NCBI GenBank assembly: GCA_964628195.1
Contig: CAZVPF010000027.1
Location: forward strand, 1 to 38,786
DNA: 38,786 bases
Source of the DNA: CAZVPF01 sp964628195
GTDB lineage: Bacteria; Planctomycetota; Phycisphaerae; Sedimentisphaerales; Anaerohalosphaeraceae
Direction: 5' to 3'
Shown: positions 18,148 to 27,092 of the stretch, piece after piece
Layout of the letters: every line of letters starts with the position of its first letter
How positions within the stretch are numbered: position 1 is the stretch's first letter
Notes under the pieces: model-generated
Database searches by the model: none
Told to the model about the DNA's origin: nothing
The model's input: the letters and a program-made list of their open reading frames with translations, nothing else
Made by a program: the position numbers and the translations under genes

Positions 18148-19242
18148 GTGAGTACGAACACAGATATGAAGCCCAAGGAGCGTGTTTTGACCGCGCTGAA
18201 ACACGCAGAGCCTGACCGTGTGCCTGTAAATTTTGTGGGTGCGAACGGGGATATATACGCGCGTTTGATGAATTATTTCGGGTTGAACGAGGGCGACCAC
18301 GAGGGTTTGATGCGCGCTTTGAATGTTGACTTTCGCAGTATTGTGCTGAAGTATACCGGCCCGGGTCTGCATGCGGATGCTGCTGACAGGCAGGTTGATA
18401 AGCTGTGGGGGTATCGCAAGAGGTGGATAAAGAATGAGTCGGGTGGGTATTGGGACTTTTGTGATTTTCCGCTGAAAGACGCGGATGTTGAAGCGGCGAG
18501 AAATTGGCCTATGCCGGACCCGGCGGATTTTGATTACAGTTCGGTTAAGGAGCAGTGCGAGAGGTATAAAGATTATTGTGTTGTTTACGGTGACCCGGGG
18601 ACCGGAGATATTATTAACAGCACGGGTATGATACGGACAATGGAGCAGGTTTTGATGGATCTTGCGCTTGGCGACGAGGCGGGTCTTACGATACTCAGAC
18701 GCAAGTGCGAGATACAGCTTGAAATGGCTCGCCGGGTGCTTGCGGCGGCGGAGGGTGGAGTTGATCTTTTGTGGATCGGTGAGGACCTTGGGACCCAGCA
18801 GGGGCCTTTGATAAGCCTGGATATGTACAGGCGGCATATAAAGCCGGTGCATAAGAAGTTCGGGGATTTGGCGAAGGAGTACGGGATACCTTTGATGATA
18901 CACAGCTGCGGGTCGAGCAGCTGGGCGTTTGAGGATTTTATCGAGGCGGGAATCACGGTTGTTGATACGCTTCAGCCGGAGGCGAAGAATATGTCGCCGG
19001 AGTATTTGAAGGCGAACTTTGGCGGCAGGCTTGGTTTTCATGGATGTATTTCGACGGCGGGGTCGATTGCGTATGGCACGGTTGATGAGGCTGTTGCGGA
19101 TCTTGCGCGGACGCTCGAGGTGATGAAGCCGGGCGGGGGTTATGTTATGGCCCCGACGCATATGCTGCAGGATAACTCGCCGACGGAGAATGTTGTCGAG
19201 GTTTATAAAAAAGCTGTGGAGCTTGGACGGTATGAAAAGTAA
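18148..19242 (+). CDS. Uroporphyrinogen decarboxylase-family protein, MtaA/CmuA-like methyltransferase type
   Basis: This 364-aa protein has the URO-D (beta/alpha)8 layout, starting KERVLTALKHAEPDRVPV. Residues His252-x-Cys254 (IHSCG) and Cys300 (HGCIS) form the His-x-Cys...Cys zinc site found in methylcobamide:thiol methyltransferases (MtaA, CmuA), which true HemE proteins lack. A methyl-transfer role is therefore more likely than haem synthesis. Such proteins are common in sugar loci of Planctomycetota and Lentisphaerota, where their substrate is not established; removal of O-methyl groups from methylated sugars is one possibility. No corrinoid protein is encoded nearby. The GTG start (18148) has AGGA at a good distance; an ATG at 18166 is possible. 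It lies 10 bp behind the GH78 gene. Confidence 0.85.
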   Translation: MSTNTDMKPKERVLTALKHAEPDRVPVNFVGANGDIYARLMNYFGLNEGDHEGLMRALNVDFRSIVLKYTGPGLHADAADRQVDKLWGYRKRWIKNESGGYWDFCDFPLKDADVEAARNWPMPDPADFDYSSVKEQCERYKDYCVVYGDPGTGDIINSTGMIRTMEQVLMDLALGDEAGLTILRRKCEIQLEMARRVLAAAEGGVDLLWIGEDLGTQQGPLISLDMYRRHIKPVHKKFGDLAKEYGIPLMIHSCGSSSWAFEDFIEAGITVVDTLQPEAKNMSPEYLKANFGGRLGFHGCISTAGSIAYGTVDEAVADLARTLEVMKPGGGYVMAPTHMLQDNSPTENVVEVYKKAVELGRYEK

Positions 19243-19274
19243 AGTTAACGCATAATTTTGCTGCGGAGGTAAAG

Positions 19275-22200
19275 ATGTATTCGCGAATTGGTTTTGTAAG
19301 TGTGGTTTTGCTGGCCCTGGCTGTTTTTGCAGGTGCTGTCGAGATTGATAATCCCGGTTTTGAGTCGCCGTCAGTTTCGGATGGTACGAGCTATTTCGGT
19401 CTGCCTTCGGGGTGGGGCGGAAACGGGACCGATGTTATGGTAAAGGACCCGGGGGCAGGGGCTGCGCTGCAGGCGAGCGAGGGCCAGAACTATGTTTATA
19501 TAAACGTTGGTACGAGCAGCGTTAAGCAATGGGTCGGTGTTATCGAAGCTGATACCGCGTATGTGCTGAAGGTTGATGTGGGTGTGGACGGCTCGTTCAG
19601 CTGGTACCAGTGCGGGCTTGCGTGGTATTCGGGGACGATTAGTTCGCCGGTGTGGGGGGACTGGGTTGTCAAGGCGAATCATAACACGAACCAGCCTGTT
19701 ACGAACGGGTGGACGCAGCTTTATTTTGAGTTTAATTCGTTCAACTACCCTGAACTTGTGGGCAAGCTTTTGCGCATCGAGCTTACGGGCGAGCAGATTG
19801 CTTATGATAATGTTCAGTACAGCGATATGCCGCCGTGGGATGGTGTGTTTAACGGCGGGTTTGAATATGACACGGTGAGCAACGGGCAGAAGAACAGCGA
19901 GGACGGTCCGAGCGGATGGAACAGTTGGGACGAGCTGGAGATTTATAACCCGTATTCGAATAATCCGCTTCAGCCGAGCGAGGGGGATAATATGCTGCGG
20001 GTTGTCGACGGCGGTGTTGAATTTTATCCGCTCGGCGGGATACATCCGCAAATGAGCTATACGGTTGAGGTCGATGTGGCCAGGGCGAGCGATCTTGCGT
20101 TTTCGTGGTACGAGGTTTTGCTTCGGTATCATGACGGGAGCAACTGGCAGGTGCTGGATACGGTTAATCATATTTCCGATGCGCCGTCGGTGAACAACTG
20201 GCGGACGGTTGAGCTTAACTTTGCGACGGATAATCCCGCGGCTACGGCGCATGTGGGGCAGATGCTTCGGGTTACCTTGACGGGGCAGGGGGTTGTTTTT
20301 GACAATGTTCGCATAACGCAGGCGCCGTTTCGGGCGGGGGCGAGGGATTTTTATATAAGCTCGTCACAGGGAGATGACGGCAACGACGGTCTTACGGCGG
20401 GAAGCGCTTATAAAAGTTTTGACATTGTTAACGGGTTGACGCTGATACCGGGGGACAGGGTTTTACTTAAGCGCGGTGATGTTTGGGACCAGGAGCTTCA
20501 CTTGTGGGGGCAGGGGGCTCCGGGTGATTTGATCGAGCTTGGGGCATACGGTACGGGTTCGCGGCCGATGATAAAACGCAGCGATATGGTTTATGAGCGG
20601 TGTGTGGTTATCGAGAGCCCGTCATACTGGGCGATCAGCGATCTTGACTGTCGCAACGGCAAGGTGGGAGTGTACCTGCGGTACTGCCAGTCAGTGCGGA
20701 ATACGGATGTTACGATCGATAACTGTTACTTCCAGGATTTGAACCAGGCCGAGGTTTGGAACCCTTCGGATTATGAATATGAGCTTTCGTTTAACGCCGG
20801 GGTGATGGTAGGCGGGAAGATATGGAAGCCTAACGATTATCAGCCTGTAATTGATAATCTTACGGTTACCAACTGCGGGATGGAAAGGTGCATGACAGGG
20901 GTTTTGACGAACTGGTATTATCCGCCGAGTTACAGGAACAGGGTACGGAACCTTGTTATCGAGGACTGCTGGATAACGGGCTCTTACGGATTGCTAAACT
21001 TGTTTCATGTCAACGGCGGTCATGCGAAGCGGTGCCATACATGCGCGGGCAACAGCGACTTTTTCCCGCTGGGCACGACGGCGGCGATCATCCAGTCGAG
21101 CCAGAATTTTACTATAGACAGTTGTACATTCGCAGGGGCGAGCAGGCAGGGCGGCGGCGCGGACGCCTGTTCTTTCGATTTCGAGGGAGATACGCGAAAC
21201 GTGACCTTCAGCAATAACGTTGGTTACGGTAATGACGGGCAGTCGCTTTTGATACTTTCTACAGGCGGGCCCCATGTGAATTTGAAGATCGAGGACTGCA
21301 CGTTTTACAATAACTGCAAGGATGCGCTTCTGTGGAGCGGTATGAATTATGAAATGGTCAGCTGGGAGAATAAGCATACGGGCAGTATTTCGAACGTGAA
21401 TTTTTACCGTAAAGGTTCTTACGGGGTTTATTCGGAGCCGGCGAATTTTGCGAGTCTTTCTATCAGCAACGTGAACAGTTATAACTGGGACGACGTAAAG
21501 AACAGGCCTTCGAAATGGGAGTTTGGGACCGCGGGCGACTTTGAGGGCTGGAGCGGCTGGAACCAGATGGATTCGGTGAACGTAAGCGGGGGCAGGCTCG
21601 AGGCGGTTTCGACAGGCGGTGATCCTTATATATTCAGCGGGCCGACGTGGATCAATGCGCACCAGGATTATACGTGGAAGATAAACATGATGCAGTCTTC
21701 CGGTTCAAGCTGCCAGTTGTTTTTTATAACCGACACCGACCCGGTGTGGGACGAGGCGAAGTCGCTGTTTTTCAACACGGTCGGAGACGGCAGCTATCAT
21801 GAATACGTAGTGGATATGTCGCAATGCGAAGCATATAAGGGTGTTATAACAAAGGTAAGGGTAGACCCGGCTTTTGCGAGCGGTGTTTCGTTCGGGTTTG
21901 ATAGTGTAAGGCTGGATTCGGGCAAGGTGTCGACGTTCAGGCAGTCCTATTACCCGCAAAACTACAACCTTTTGCAGGGCAGTTATGTTTCGGGTGATGT
22001 TTCCAAGCTCAGGCAGCTTGAGATAATGTATCATAACCCGAATGATGTGCTGGCATTGGAGCCGGTTTACAGCAGCGGTTATAAGTCTACGGTGGATTAT
22101 AATTTTACGGTCAATACATTTGACCCGTACAAGATCGACCTGGAGGTAATGCACAGGGAAAACTCGACAGGTTTTATGTCGAGTTTGAAAATTTATCTTT

Positions 22201-22592
22201 ATAACTACGACACCGGCCAGTGGGACCTGCATGAGACGACTGGCGCTGTCGGGGTCGAGACGCTGGTTAAAGTTACGGTCGACCAGGACGCTTTTGACTA
22301 CGTAGGCCCGGCCGGCAGTATGGTTATGCGATGCGAGTTTTACAGCCTGGTTGATGTCGGTAATGTTAATTACCAGTATGTTAAGGCAAAACTTTACGAG
22401 TATTATACATTCGGCGGCGATACGGACCGCGACGGGGATGTTGACGGCGAGGATCTCGGTGCTGTTGCGAATAACTGGCTTGGTGAGAACTGCAACTGTC
22501 ATAATAATTACGGCGGCGGGGCTGATATCGACATGAACCAGAAAGTCAACTTAATCGATCATCAGAAACTGGCCGAGAACTGGGGCAATTAG
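19275..22592 (+). CDS. Secreted right-handed beta-helix protein with two N-terminal CBM-like domains and C-terminal dockerin
   Basis: This 1105-aa protein has a Sec signal peptide (MYSRIGFVSVVLLALAVFAGA). Two similar beta-sandwich domains follow (about 22-180 starting IDNPGFESP, and about 195-350 starting VFNGGFEYD). A right-handed beta-helix spans about 357-735 (FYISSSQGDDGNDGL...), with a module at about 747-880 (WEFGTAGDFEGW), another beta-sandwich (about 885-1045) and a dockerin-like pair at the C-terminus (DTDRDGDVDGEDLGAVANNWL and ADIDMNQKVNLIDHQKLAENW). The beta-helix and following module closely match the protein at 650-2989, but that one carries the dockerin at the N-terminus. It probably binds or cleaves a polysaccharide outside the cell. 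GGAGG at 19265-19269 fixes the start. Confidence 0.87.
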   Translation: MYSRIGFVSVVLLALAVFAGAVEIDNPGFESPSVSDGTSYFGLPSGWGGNGTDVMVKDPGAGAALQASEGQNYVYINVGTSSVKQWVGVIEADTAYVLKVDVGVDGSFSWYQCGLAWYSGTISSPVWGDWVVKANHNTNQPVTNGWTQLYFEFNSFNYPELVGKLLRIELTGEQIAYDNVQYSDMPPWDGVFNGGFEYDTVSNGQKNSEDGPSGWNSWDELEIYNPYSNNPLQPSEGDNMLRVVDGGVEFYPLGGIHPQMSYTVEVDVARASDLAFSWYEVLLRYHDGSNWQVLDTVNHISDAPSVNNWRTVELNFATDNPAATAHVGQMLRVTLTGQGVVFDNVRITQAPFRAGARDFYISSSQGDDGNDGLTAGSAYKSFDIVNGLTLIPGDRVLLKRGDVWDQELHLWGQGAPGDLIELGAYGTGSRPMIKRSDMVYERCVVIESPSYWAISDLDCRNGKVGVYLRYCQSVRNTDVTIDNCYFQDLNQAEVWNPSDYEYELSFNAGVMVGGKIWKPNDYQPVIDNLTVTNCGMERCMTGVLTNWYYPPSYRNRVRNLVIEDCWITGSYGLLNLFHVNGGHAKRCHTCAGNSDFFPLGTTAAIIQSSQNFTIDSCTFAGASRQGGGADACSFDFEGDTRNVTFSNNVGYGNDGQSLLILSTGGPHVNLKIEDCTFYNNCKDALLWSGMNYEMVSWENKHTGSISNVNFYRKGSYGVYSEPANFASLSISNVNSYNWDDVKNRPSKWEFGTAGDFEGWSGWNQMDSVNVSGGRLEAVSTGGDPYIFSGPTWINAHQDYTWKINMMQSSGSSCQLFFITDTDPVWDEAKSLFFNTVGDGSYHEYVVDMSQCEAYKGVITKVRVDPAFASGVSFGFDSVRLDSGKVSTFRQSYYPQNYNLLQGSYVSGDVSKLRQLEIMYHNPNDVLALEPVYSSGYKSTVDYNFTVNTFDPYKIDLEVMHRENSTGFMSSLKIYLYNYDTGQWDLHETTGAVGVETLVKVTVDQDAFDYVGPAGSMVMRCEFYSLVDVGNVNYQYVKAKLYEYYTFGGDTDRDGDVDGEDLGAVANNWLGENCNCHNNYGGGADIDMNQKVNLIDHQKLAENWGN

Positions 22593-22630
22593 TTAAAGAG
22601 AGTTTGTGTTATAGTAACAAGGCGGAGAGA

Positions 22631-24562
22631 ATGAAAAACGGCTGGGAGCTTGTAGTAAATGACGATCTGAGTTTCGACCTGTTCAATGAAAAAACCTGTG
22701 TAAAGCTCGAGGGCTGTTTGCCGAGAATCGAAACTTCCGTGGGAACGTTTGTTCCGGACAGTTCATGGAACCTTACGGACGGCAGCGGGGTTTTGCTGTA
22801 CGAGCTGCCTTCAAATTGGCGGGTCAATTTGAGGGTGGTGTCGAGCGATGACCGCCGTGTGACTGTAACGTCAATACTTGAGAACACCAGTCCGCAAGAT
22901 ACGGCGGTTAATTATTTTTGCCCGGTAACGGCGAGGAAGATAACCTGCCCGGCGGGCTTTGACAGGGTGGTCGTAAACGGCAAGGACATGTGCGAATATT
23001 CCGCACTTCTTGCCGGGCCTTTGAGCAACTGCAAGTCATATACAGTCGCAGGTTTTACAAACAGCGATGGTGACTGTAGTCTTGTTACAGGTTTTAGCGA
23101 GCCGGCGGACGCGTTTTACTGTTTCGGGTTCGACCTGCGAGGCGGCCGGGTGGAAAAATTCAACGGCTGCTGTGAAAGGGAGGGTATAATACTCGGCGCG
23201 GGTCGGGCATTGACCGTTTCGGATATGGTTATCCTGGCCGGTCAGAGTTTAAATACAGGTATGAGAGAATACGCAGAGTTGACCGCGGAGTATATGGGCA
23301 GTCGCGGCGGGGAGACGGCGACGGGCTGGTGCAGCTGGTATTACTATTATGACTACGTGCGGGGTGAGGATATCCGGGAGAATCTGGATGCTCTTAAAGA
23401 TTCGCAGCTTTCAGGACAGGTAAGATTTATACAGATAGACGACGGTTGGAACAAGGAGTCGGAGGATTCGCCGCGGGTCTGGGGAGACTGGCACGGCGGG
23501 GCCTTGTTCGGAAATGATATGAAGGCTGCCGCCGACGAGATAAAAGGCAAGGGCTTTTTGCCGGGATTGTGGCTTGCTCCTTTTTCCGTGGATTCGGCGA
23601 GTAATTTATATAAGGAGCACACGGAGTGGCTGGTGCAGGGCGACCAGGGGCCGGCGAATTATTTCGGTGCTTATGCTCTTGACCTCAGCCGTGAGGATGT
23701 TCTTAAATTTGTTGAAAGAACATTTAAGAGAGTTTTTGACGAGTGGGGCTTTGAATATGTGAAGATAGACTTTCTGATCCATGCGGTGCTGCCGGGCAGG
23801 CGGAGCAGGAAGGATATTACGACAGCGGGCCTTCTGCGAAGGGGCCTGGAGGTTATTCGCGAGACAGCGGAAGAGAGGTTCATACTCGGCTGCGGGTGCC
23901 CGATGAGCCCGGCGACAGGCCTGGTCGACGGGATGCGGATCGGCAATGATGTTTCATCCCGGTGGCATGTTCCAATTAATACGGAGACGTGGCCAGCGGG
24001 GAATTTGAATATCAAGGCCGCCGCGGTTCATACGATATGGCGAAACTGGATGCACAGGAATTGGTGGCAGAACGACCCGGACTGCTTGATCGTTCGAGAT
24101 CACGGTTCGAGACAGGAGATCGATAACTGCATGAGGCATTTCCCGGAATTTGGGCAGCAGCCGGAGTTCGGGTTAAGCGATAATGAGGCGAGATGCTGGG
24201 CGGAGCTTGTGGAATTTACAGGTACTATGGCGATAATAAGCGAGAACATGACCGAGCTTAAAGGGCGGCGGCGCGAGATGCTGGAAAAGGTTTTCCCGCC
24301 TAAGCAGGAGGCAGTGGAGTGGGTTGACTGGTACGGGCAGCCCGAAGCGGCGGTGCTTAAAGACAGCGGCAGCACGCGGGTGGGTGTTTTTAATCTCTCG
24401 GATGAAGAGGTCCAGATAAAGGTGCCGGCAGAGAGGATATTTCAAGGCAGGAAGTTTGTGCTGGTTGAAAGCAACAGCAGGGATAAGTTAAGGCCGAAAG
24501 AAGGGGTATTCGTATTCACGCTTCCTGCTCGAAGCAGCAGGATATGGAATATAAAGGCTTGA
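22631..24562 (+). CDS. GH36 alpha-galactosidase
   Basis: This cytoplasmic retaining alpha-galactosidase has 643 aa. The N-terminal beta-domain (to about 230) precedes a TIM barrel with the GH36 landmarks GWCSWYYYY, IQIDDGWN and PGLWLAPF. It also has YVKIDFL, where Asp380 is the expected nucleophile, and MRIGNDVSSRW, where Asp440 is the expected acid/base. The 60-residue gap equals that in the Thermotoga GH36 enzyme as I remember it. It would release alpha-galactose from oligosaccharides already imported, or a related alpha-linked sugar. I choose ATG 22631, preceded by GGCGGAG, because it opens the beta-domain; an in-frame TTG at 22604 would add nine residues without a signal peptide. The next gene starts 12 bp after the stop. 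Confidence 0.9.
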   Translation: MKNGWELVVNDDLSFDLFNEKTCVKLEGCLPRIETSVGTFVPDSSWNLTDGSGVLLYELPSNWRVNLRVVSSDDRRVTVTSILENTSPQDTAVNYFCPVTARKITCPAGFDRVVVNGKDMCEYSALLAGPLSNCKSYTVAGFTNSDGDCSLVTGFSEPADAFYCFGFDLRGGRVEKFNGCCEREGIILGAGRALTVSDMVILAGQSLNTGMREYAELTAEYMGSRGGETATGWCSWYYYYDYVRGEDIRENLDALKDSQLSGQVRFIQIDDGWNKESEDSPRVWGDWHGGALFGNDMKAAADEIKGKGFLPGLWLAPFSVDSASNLYKEHTEWLVQGDQGPANYFGAYALDLSREDVLKFVERTFKRVFDEWGFEYVKIDFLIHAVLPGRRSRKDITTAGLLRRGLEVIRETAEERFILGCGCPMSPATGLVDGMRIGNDVSSRWHVPINTETWPAGNLNIKAAAVHTIWRNWMHRNWWQNDPDCLIVRDHGSRQEIDNCMRHFPEFGQQPEFGLSDNEARCWAELVEFTGTMAIISENMTELKGRRREMLEKVFPPKQEAVEWVDWYGQPEAAVLKDSGSTRVGVFNLSDEEVQIKVPAERIFQGRKFVLVESNSRDKLRPKEGVFVFTLPARSSRIWNIKA

Positions 24563-24574
24563 GGGCAAGGGTGA

Positions 24575-25885
24575 ATGAGGCACCGGTCGAAACATTTTGA
24601 TGAGCTGAAGGGGTATATTGAGCAGGTTCCGCTTATCGATTGCCATGACCATTCTTACAAGTGCGAGCCGAGGTACGAGGACCCGCTGCATATATTCCTG
24701 GGCAGTTATTACGAGCAGGACCTGGTTACTGCAATCGGGGTGGAAAAGACGCTTTTTGTAAAGGACTTCAGCGAGCCTTTTGAAAAACGTTGGGAGGTTT
24801 TTGAGAGAGGTTGGAAGAAGTCTTGCCATACCGGTTACGCGAGGGTTATACGTTTGCTCCTGAAGCGGTTTTATGATGTTGACGAGGTGAGTTACGAGAG
24901 CATTGCTTCGCTTAAAGGTCGGCTGCTCGAACTGGGTGATGAGAGTGTTTTTGAGTCGATACTCGAAGAGGCGGGTATTGCTGTTCGGCTGCAGGATTTG
25001 GGGCATATACCGGAAAGTGTCGGTGTTCTCGATGGACAGCACAAGCTGACTCCGAGGTCAAGGGTGGTGATACCGCTGCCGAGGTATCACAGGATAACGA
25101 GCGGCGATGATATCGCGGGAGTTTTTCCGGAGGCGGTGTCGGGGATCAGCAGCCTGGAGGATTATTTGCAGCAGTGTTATGGGCTGTTTTGCAGGTATCG
25201 GGATTTTGGTGCGGCAGGTTTCAAGGACCAGAGCGCGTATACAAGGACGCTTGATTATGAAAACGCGACAAGGGGTGAGGCGGAGAGTGTTTTTAACATG
25301 ATATTGTCGGAACCGCGAAAGCAGGTCGGTTACCCGGACCAGGCAAAGCCGCTTGACGATTACCTTTTTCAAGAATTTATGCGGATGGCGGGGGAATTGG
25401 GGCTGCCTGTTCAACTGCATACCGGGCATATGGCAGCTGTGAGTAACGAGATAACCAAAGCAAACGCCGTTAAGCTGATACCGCTTGTTGAGATGCATAA
25501 ACAGGTGCGGTTCGATCTGCTGCATGCGAACTGGCCTTTCGGCGGTGAAGTTTTGTATATGGCCAAGAATTTTCCGAACGTGACGGTCAATTTCGCCTGG
25601 GCGAATATTATCGACCCGGTTTACTGTGTCGAGCTTTTTAAGCAGGCACTTTCGAGCGTGCCGCACGGGAAGGTTCATGCTTACGGATCGGATTATTGCG
25701 GCATGGTTGACAGGTCTTGGTCGCATGCCCGCATAACCCGGGATAATGTAACAATGGGGCTTTGCGAGATGGTTGAGAAGGAATATCTGGGCCTCGAACA
25801 GGCCAAACAGGTAGCTGCGGACTGGTTCTTCAACAACGCGAACGAGTATTTCAAGCTGGGATTTGAGCGGTTTTCGAGTGGTTAG
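24575..25885 (+). CDS. Amidohydrolase-superfamily protein, subtype A copy 1 (cytoplasmic)
   Basis: This 436-aa metal-dependent TIM-barrel hydrolase, isomerase or decarboxylase belongs to the Amidohydrolase_2/uronate-isomerase-like group. Metal ligands that can be seen are His24 and His26 (IDCHDHS), His282/His285 (QLHTGHMA), His317 (LLHANWPF) and Asp373 (YGSDYCG). No signal peptide is present. It is closely similar over its full length to the protein at 35806-37104: both begin M-R-x8-D and share FKDQSAYTR, GYPDQxKPLDD and NIIDPVYC. Members act on lactones, sugar acids or carboxylated rings, so conversion of an aldonate or uronate derivative is plausible but unproven. It is the last gene of the operon that begins at 10329; an operator-bearing promoter region follows. 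Confidence 0.85.
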   Translation: MRHRSKHFDELKGYIEQVPLIDCHDHSYKCEPRYEDPLHIFLGSYYEQDLVTAIGVEKTLFVKDFSEPFEKRWEVFERGWKKSCHTGYARVIRLLLKRFYDVDEVSYESIASLKGRLLELGDESVFESILEEAGIAVRLQDLGHIPESVGVLDGQHKLTPRSRVVIPLPRYHRITSGDDIAGVFPEAVSGISSLEDYLQQCYGLFCRYRDFGAAGFKDQSAYTRTLDYENATRGEAESVFNMILSEPRKQVGYPDQAKPLDDYLFQEFMRMAGELGLPVQLHTGHMAAVSNEITKANAVKLIPLVEMHKQVRFDLLHANWPFGGEVLYMAKNFPNVTVNFAWANIIDPVYCVELFKQALSSVPHGKVHAYGSDYCGMVDRSWSHARITRDNVTMGLCEMVEKEYLGLEQAKQVAADWFFNNANEYFKLGFERFSSG

Positions 25886-26010
25886 TCCGTTAAAATGGGC
25901 GATTTTGGTCTAAAATTAAAGGGTTTATTTGTCCTGTTTGTGTAAGTTTCAGGGTATATCTATTTGTAAGTCTTTATTTAAGAACGGATTAAGGTTGATA
26001 AGATTTTTTT

Positions 26011-26028
26011 AAAAAATTGGAATTTTTT
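26011..26028. repeat. AT-rich inverted repeat upstream of the PEP-CTERM promoter
   Basis: AAAAAATTGGAATTTTTT has perfect 8-bp arms around GG and lies immediately upstream of operator O3. With the T-run before it, it may act as an UP-element-like or bending sequence, or as weak termination for the operon ending at 25885. Elsewhere in 25886-26010 I see only AT-rich sequence. Confidence 0.35.
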
Positions 26029-26030
26029 AC

Positions 26031-26044
26031 TTGGAACGTTCCAA
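26031..26044. promoter_or_regulatory. Operator O3, perfect palindrome
   Basis: TTGGAACGTTCCAA is a perfect 14-bp palindrome with a central CpG and the cleanest copy of the motif found upstream of the LacI-type gene. It covers the candidate -35. A degenerate second copy, CTGGAGCGTTTCCGG, lies at 26071-26085 near the expected transcription start, mirroring the two-site layout at 5005-5066. Confidence 0.75.
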
Positions 26045-26059
26045 TAAAAGTGCTAAAAT
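26031..26059 (+). promoter_or_regulatory. Candidate sigma70-type promoter for the PEP-CTERM gene
   Basis: TTGGAA (26031-26036), 17-bp spacer, TAAAAT (26054-26059). The start point would fall near 26066, leaving a leader of about 75 nt. The -35 is inside operator O3. Confidence 0.55.
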
Positions 26060-26139
26060 AAAGGATAATGCTGGAGCGTTTCCGGCGGTTGTTTCAGAAG
26101 TGAATATTTTATTGTTAAGTCTTTTCGGAGGAGACAGTT

Positions 26140-26985
26140 ATGAAGAAGTTGATTTTTTGCCTGGCATTTCTTTTGGCTCTTAACACAGTAGTTATGGGCT
26201 ACACAGCGTATTGGTTTGACGGCTATGACACATCCGCCGCATCGAATGACATTAATTTTGAATATAATACTCCGCGCCAGGGCGGATTTAATGTGCCTTA
26301 TGTTGAAAGCCCGGCCGATGCAACAGGAACAGACTGGCGTTCGCAGGACACGAGTATGAATCTTCTTTTGGCGAATGACGGAACGCTGCCTGCTTTTGGT
26401 CAGCCTAACTGGTCTGCAACTATGGCAACACCGAACAATGACTTCAGCGGGATTGTTGGCACCGACGTTATCGGCACGAAAGTTGATTTTGTGGTTACTG
26501 TTGACAATACAACAGGAGGTTATTCCTGGGCAGGGGCGGCTTTTGGAGCTCCGTTGAGTATAAGAGATGCTGCGGGCGCATTTTCAATAACGCTTGTGCA
26601 GGATAATTTGGCTGGCGGTCTGGGTTCATTTGTGCAGGTTTTTGACAATGGAACACTTTATAACTTCACTGATGCAGCTACTTATTTCAATGCCGGCGGC
26701 GCAAATTTTGTTGAGGTCTTCTTCACTTCCACAGATGGAAATGCCAATCCCTGGGACGGCGGATTAATGGATGTAGGGTTTGCTATTAACGGGAATCCTA
26801 TTGGAAGCATAGGCACAAGCGGCTACAATCAGAATTACGTTACACTTCAAGGTTCCTGGAATTTTGTAGGTGGATTGGGTGTTCACTATTTTGATAATCT
26901 TACTGTTTTCACTTCCCCTGTTCCTGAGCCTGCGACATTGGCTATTCTGGGTCTTGGTGCGATTCTTTTGAGAAAGAGGAAATAG
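26140..26985 (+). CDS. PEP-CTERM sorting-domain protein
   Basis: This 281-aa secreted protein has a Sec signal (MKKLIFCLAFLLALNTVVMG). Residues about 20-255 form a beta-rich domain, probably a lectin-like sandwich (WFDGYDTSAAS...GLGVHYFDNLTVF). The C-terminal VPEPATLAILGLGAILLRKRK has the full PEP-CTERM layout: the Pro-Glu-Pro motif, a short transmembrane helix and a basic tail, recognised by exosortase EpsH-type systems for surface sorting. Base usage is visibly more AT-rich than in the flanking genes, suggesting a different history or strong expression. It stands alone between an operator-controlled promoter and a strong terminator, so it may be highly induced. GGAGG at 26127-26131 supports the start. 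Its ligand is unknown. Confidence 0.88.
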   Translation: MKKLIFCLAFLLALNTVVMGYTAYWFDGYDTSAASNDINFEYNTPRQGGFNVPYVESPADATGTDWRSQDTSMNLLLANDGTLPAFGQPNWSATMATPNNDFSGIVGTDVIGTKVDFVVTVDNTTGGYSWAGAAFGAPLSIRDAAGAFSITLVQDNLAGGLGSFVQVFDNGTLYNFTDAATYFNAGGANFVEVFFTSTDGNANPWDGGLMDVGFAINGNPIGSIGTSGYNQNYVTLQGSWNFVGGLGVHYFDNLTVFTSPVPEPATLAILGLGAILLRKRK

Positions 26986-27006
26986 TTTGAAATTGCGGAT
27001 ATTTGC

Positions 27007-27042
27007 AAGCCCCTTTTAATTTTATTAAGAGGGGCTTTTTTT
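27007..27042 (+). terminator. Rho-independent terminator after the PEP-CTERM gene
   Basis: AAGCCCCTTTTAAT (27007-27020) pairs with ATTAAGAGGGGCTT (27024-27037) as a 14-bp stem with one G-U pair and a TTT loop, followed by a run of seven T (27036-27042). It is the clearest terminator in the window and isolates the nitrilase operon. Confidence 0.93.
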
Positions 27043-27092
27043 GTGCCCGGACCTTGGGTGCCGGATGGAATTTCTATATTTTTTTGCGATTT

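Noticed and set aside
16758..18176. 472-codon minus-strand frame over the GH78 gene
   Set aside because: Shadow of a well-supported gene; its translation is Arg-rich and resembles no protein family.
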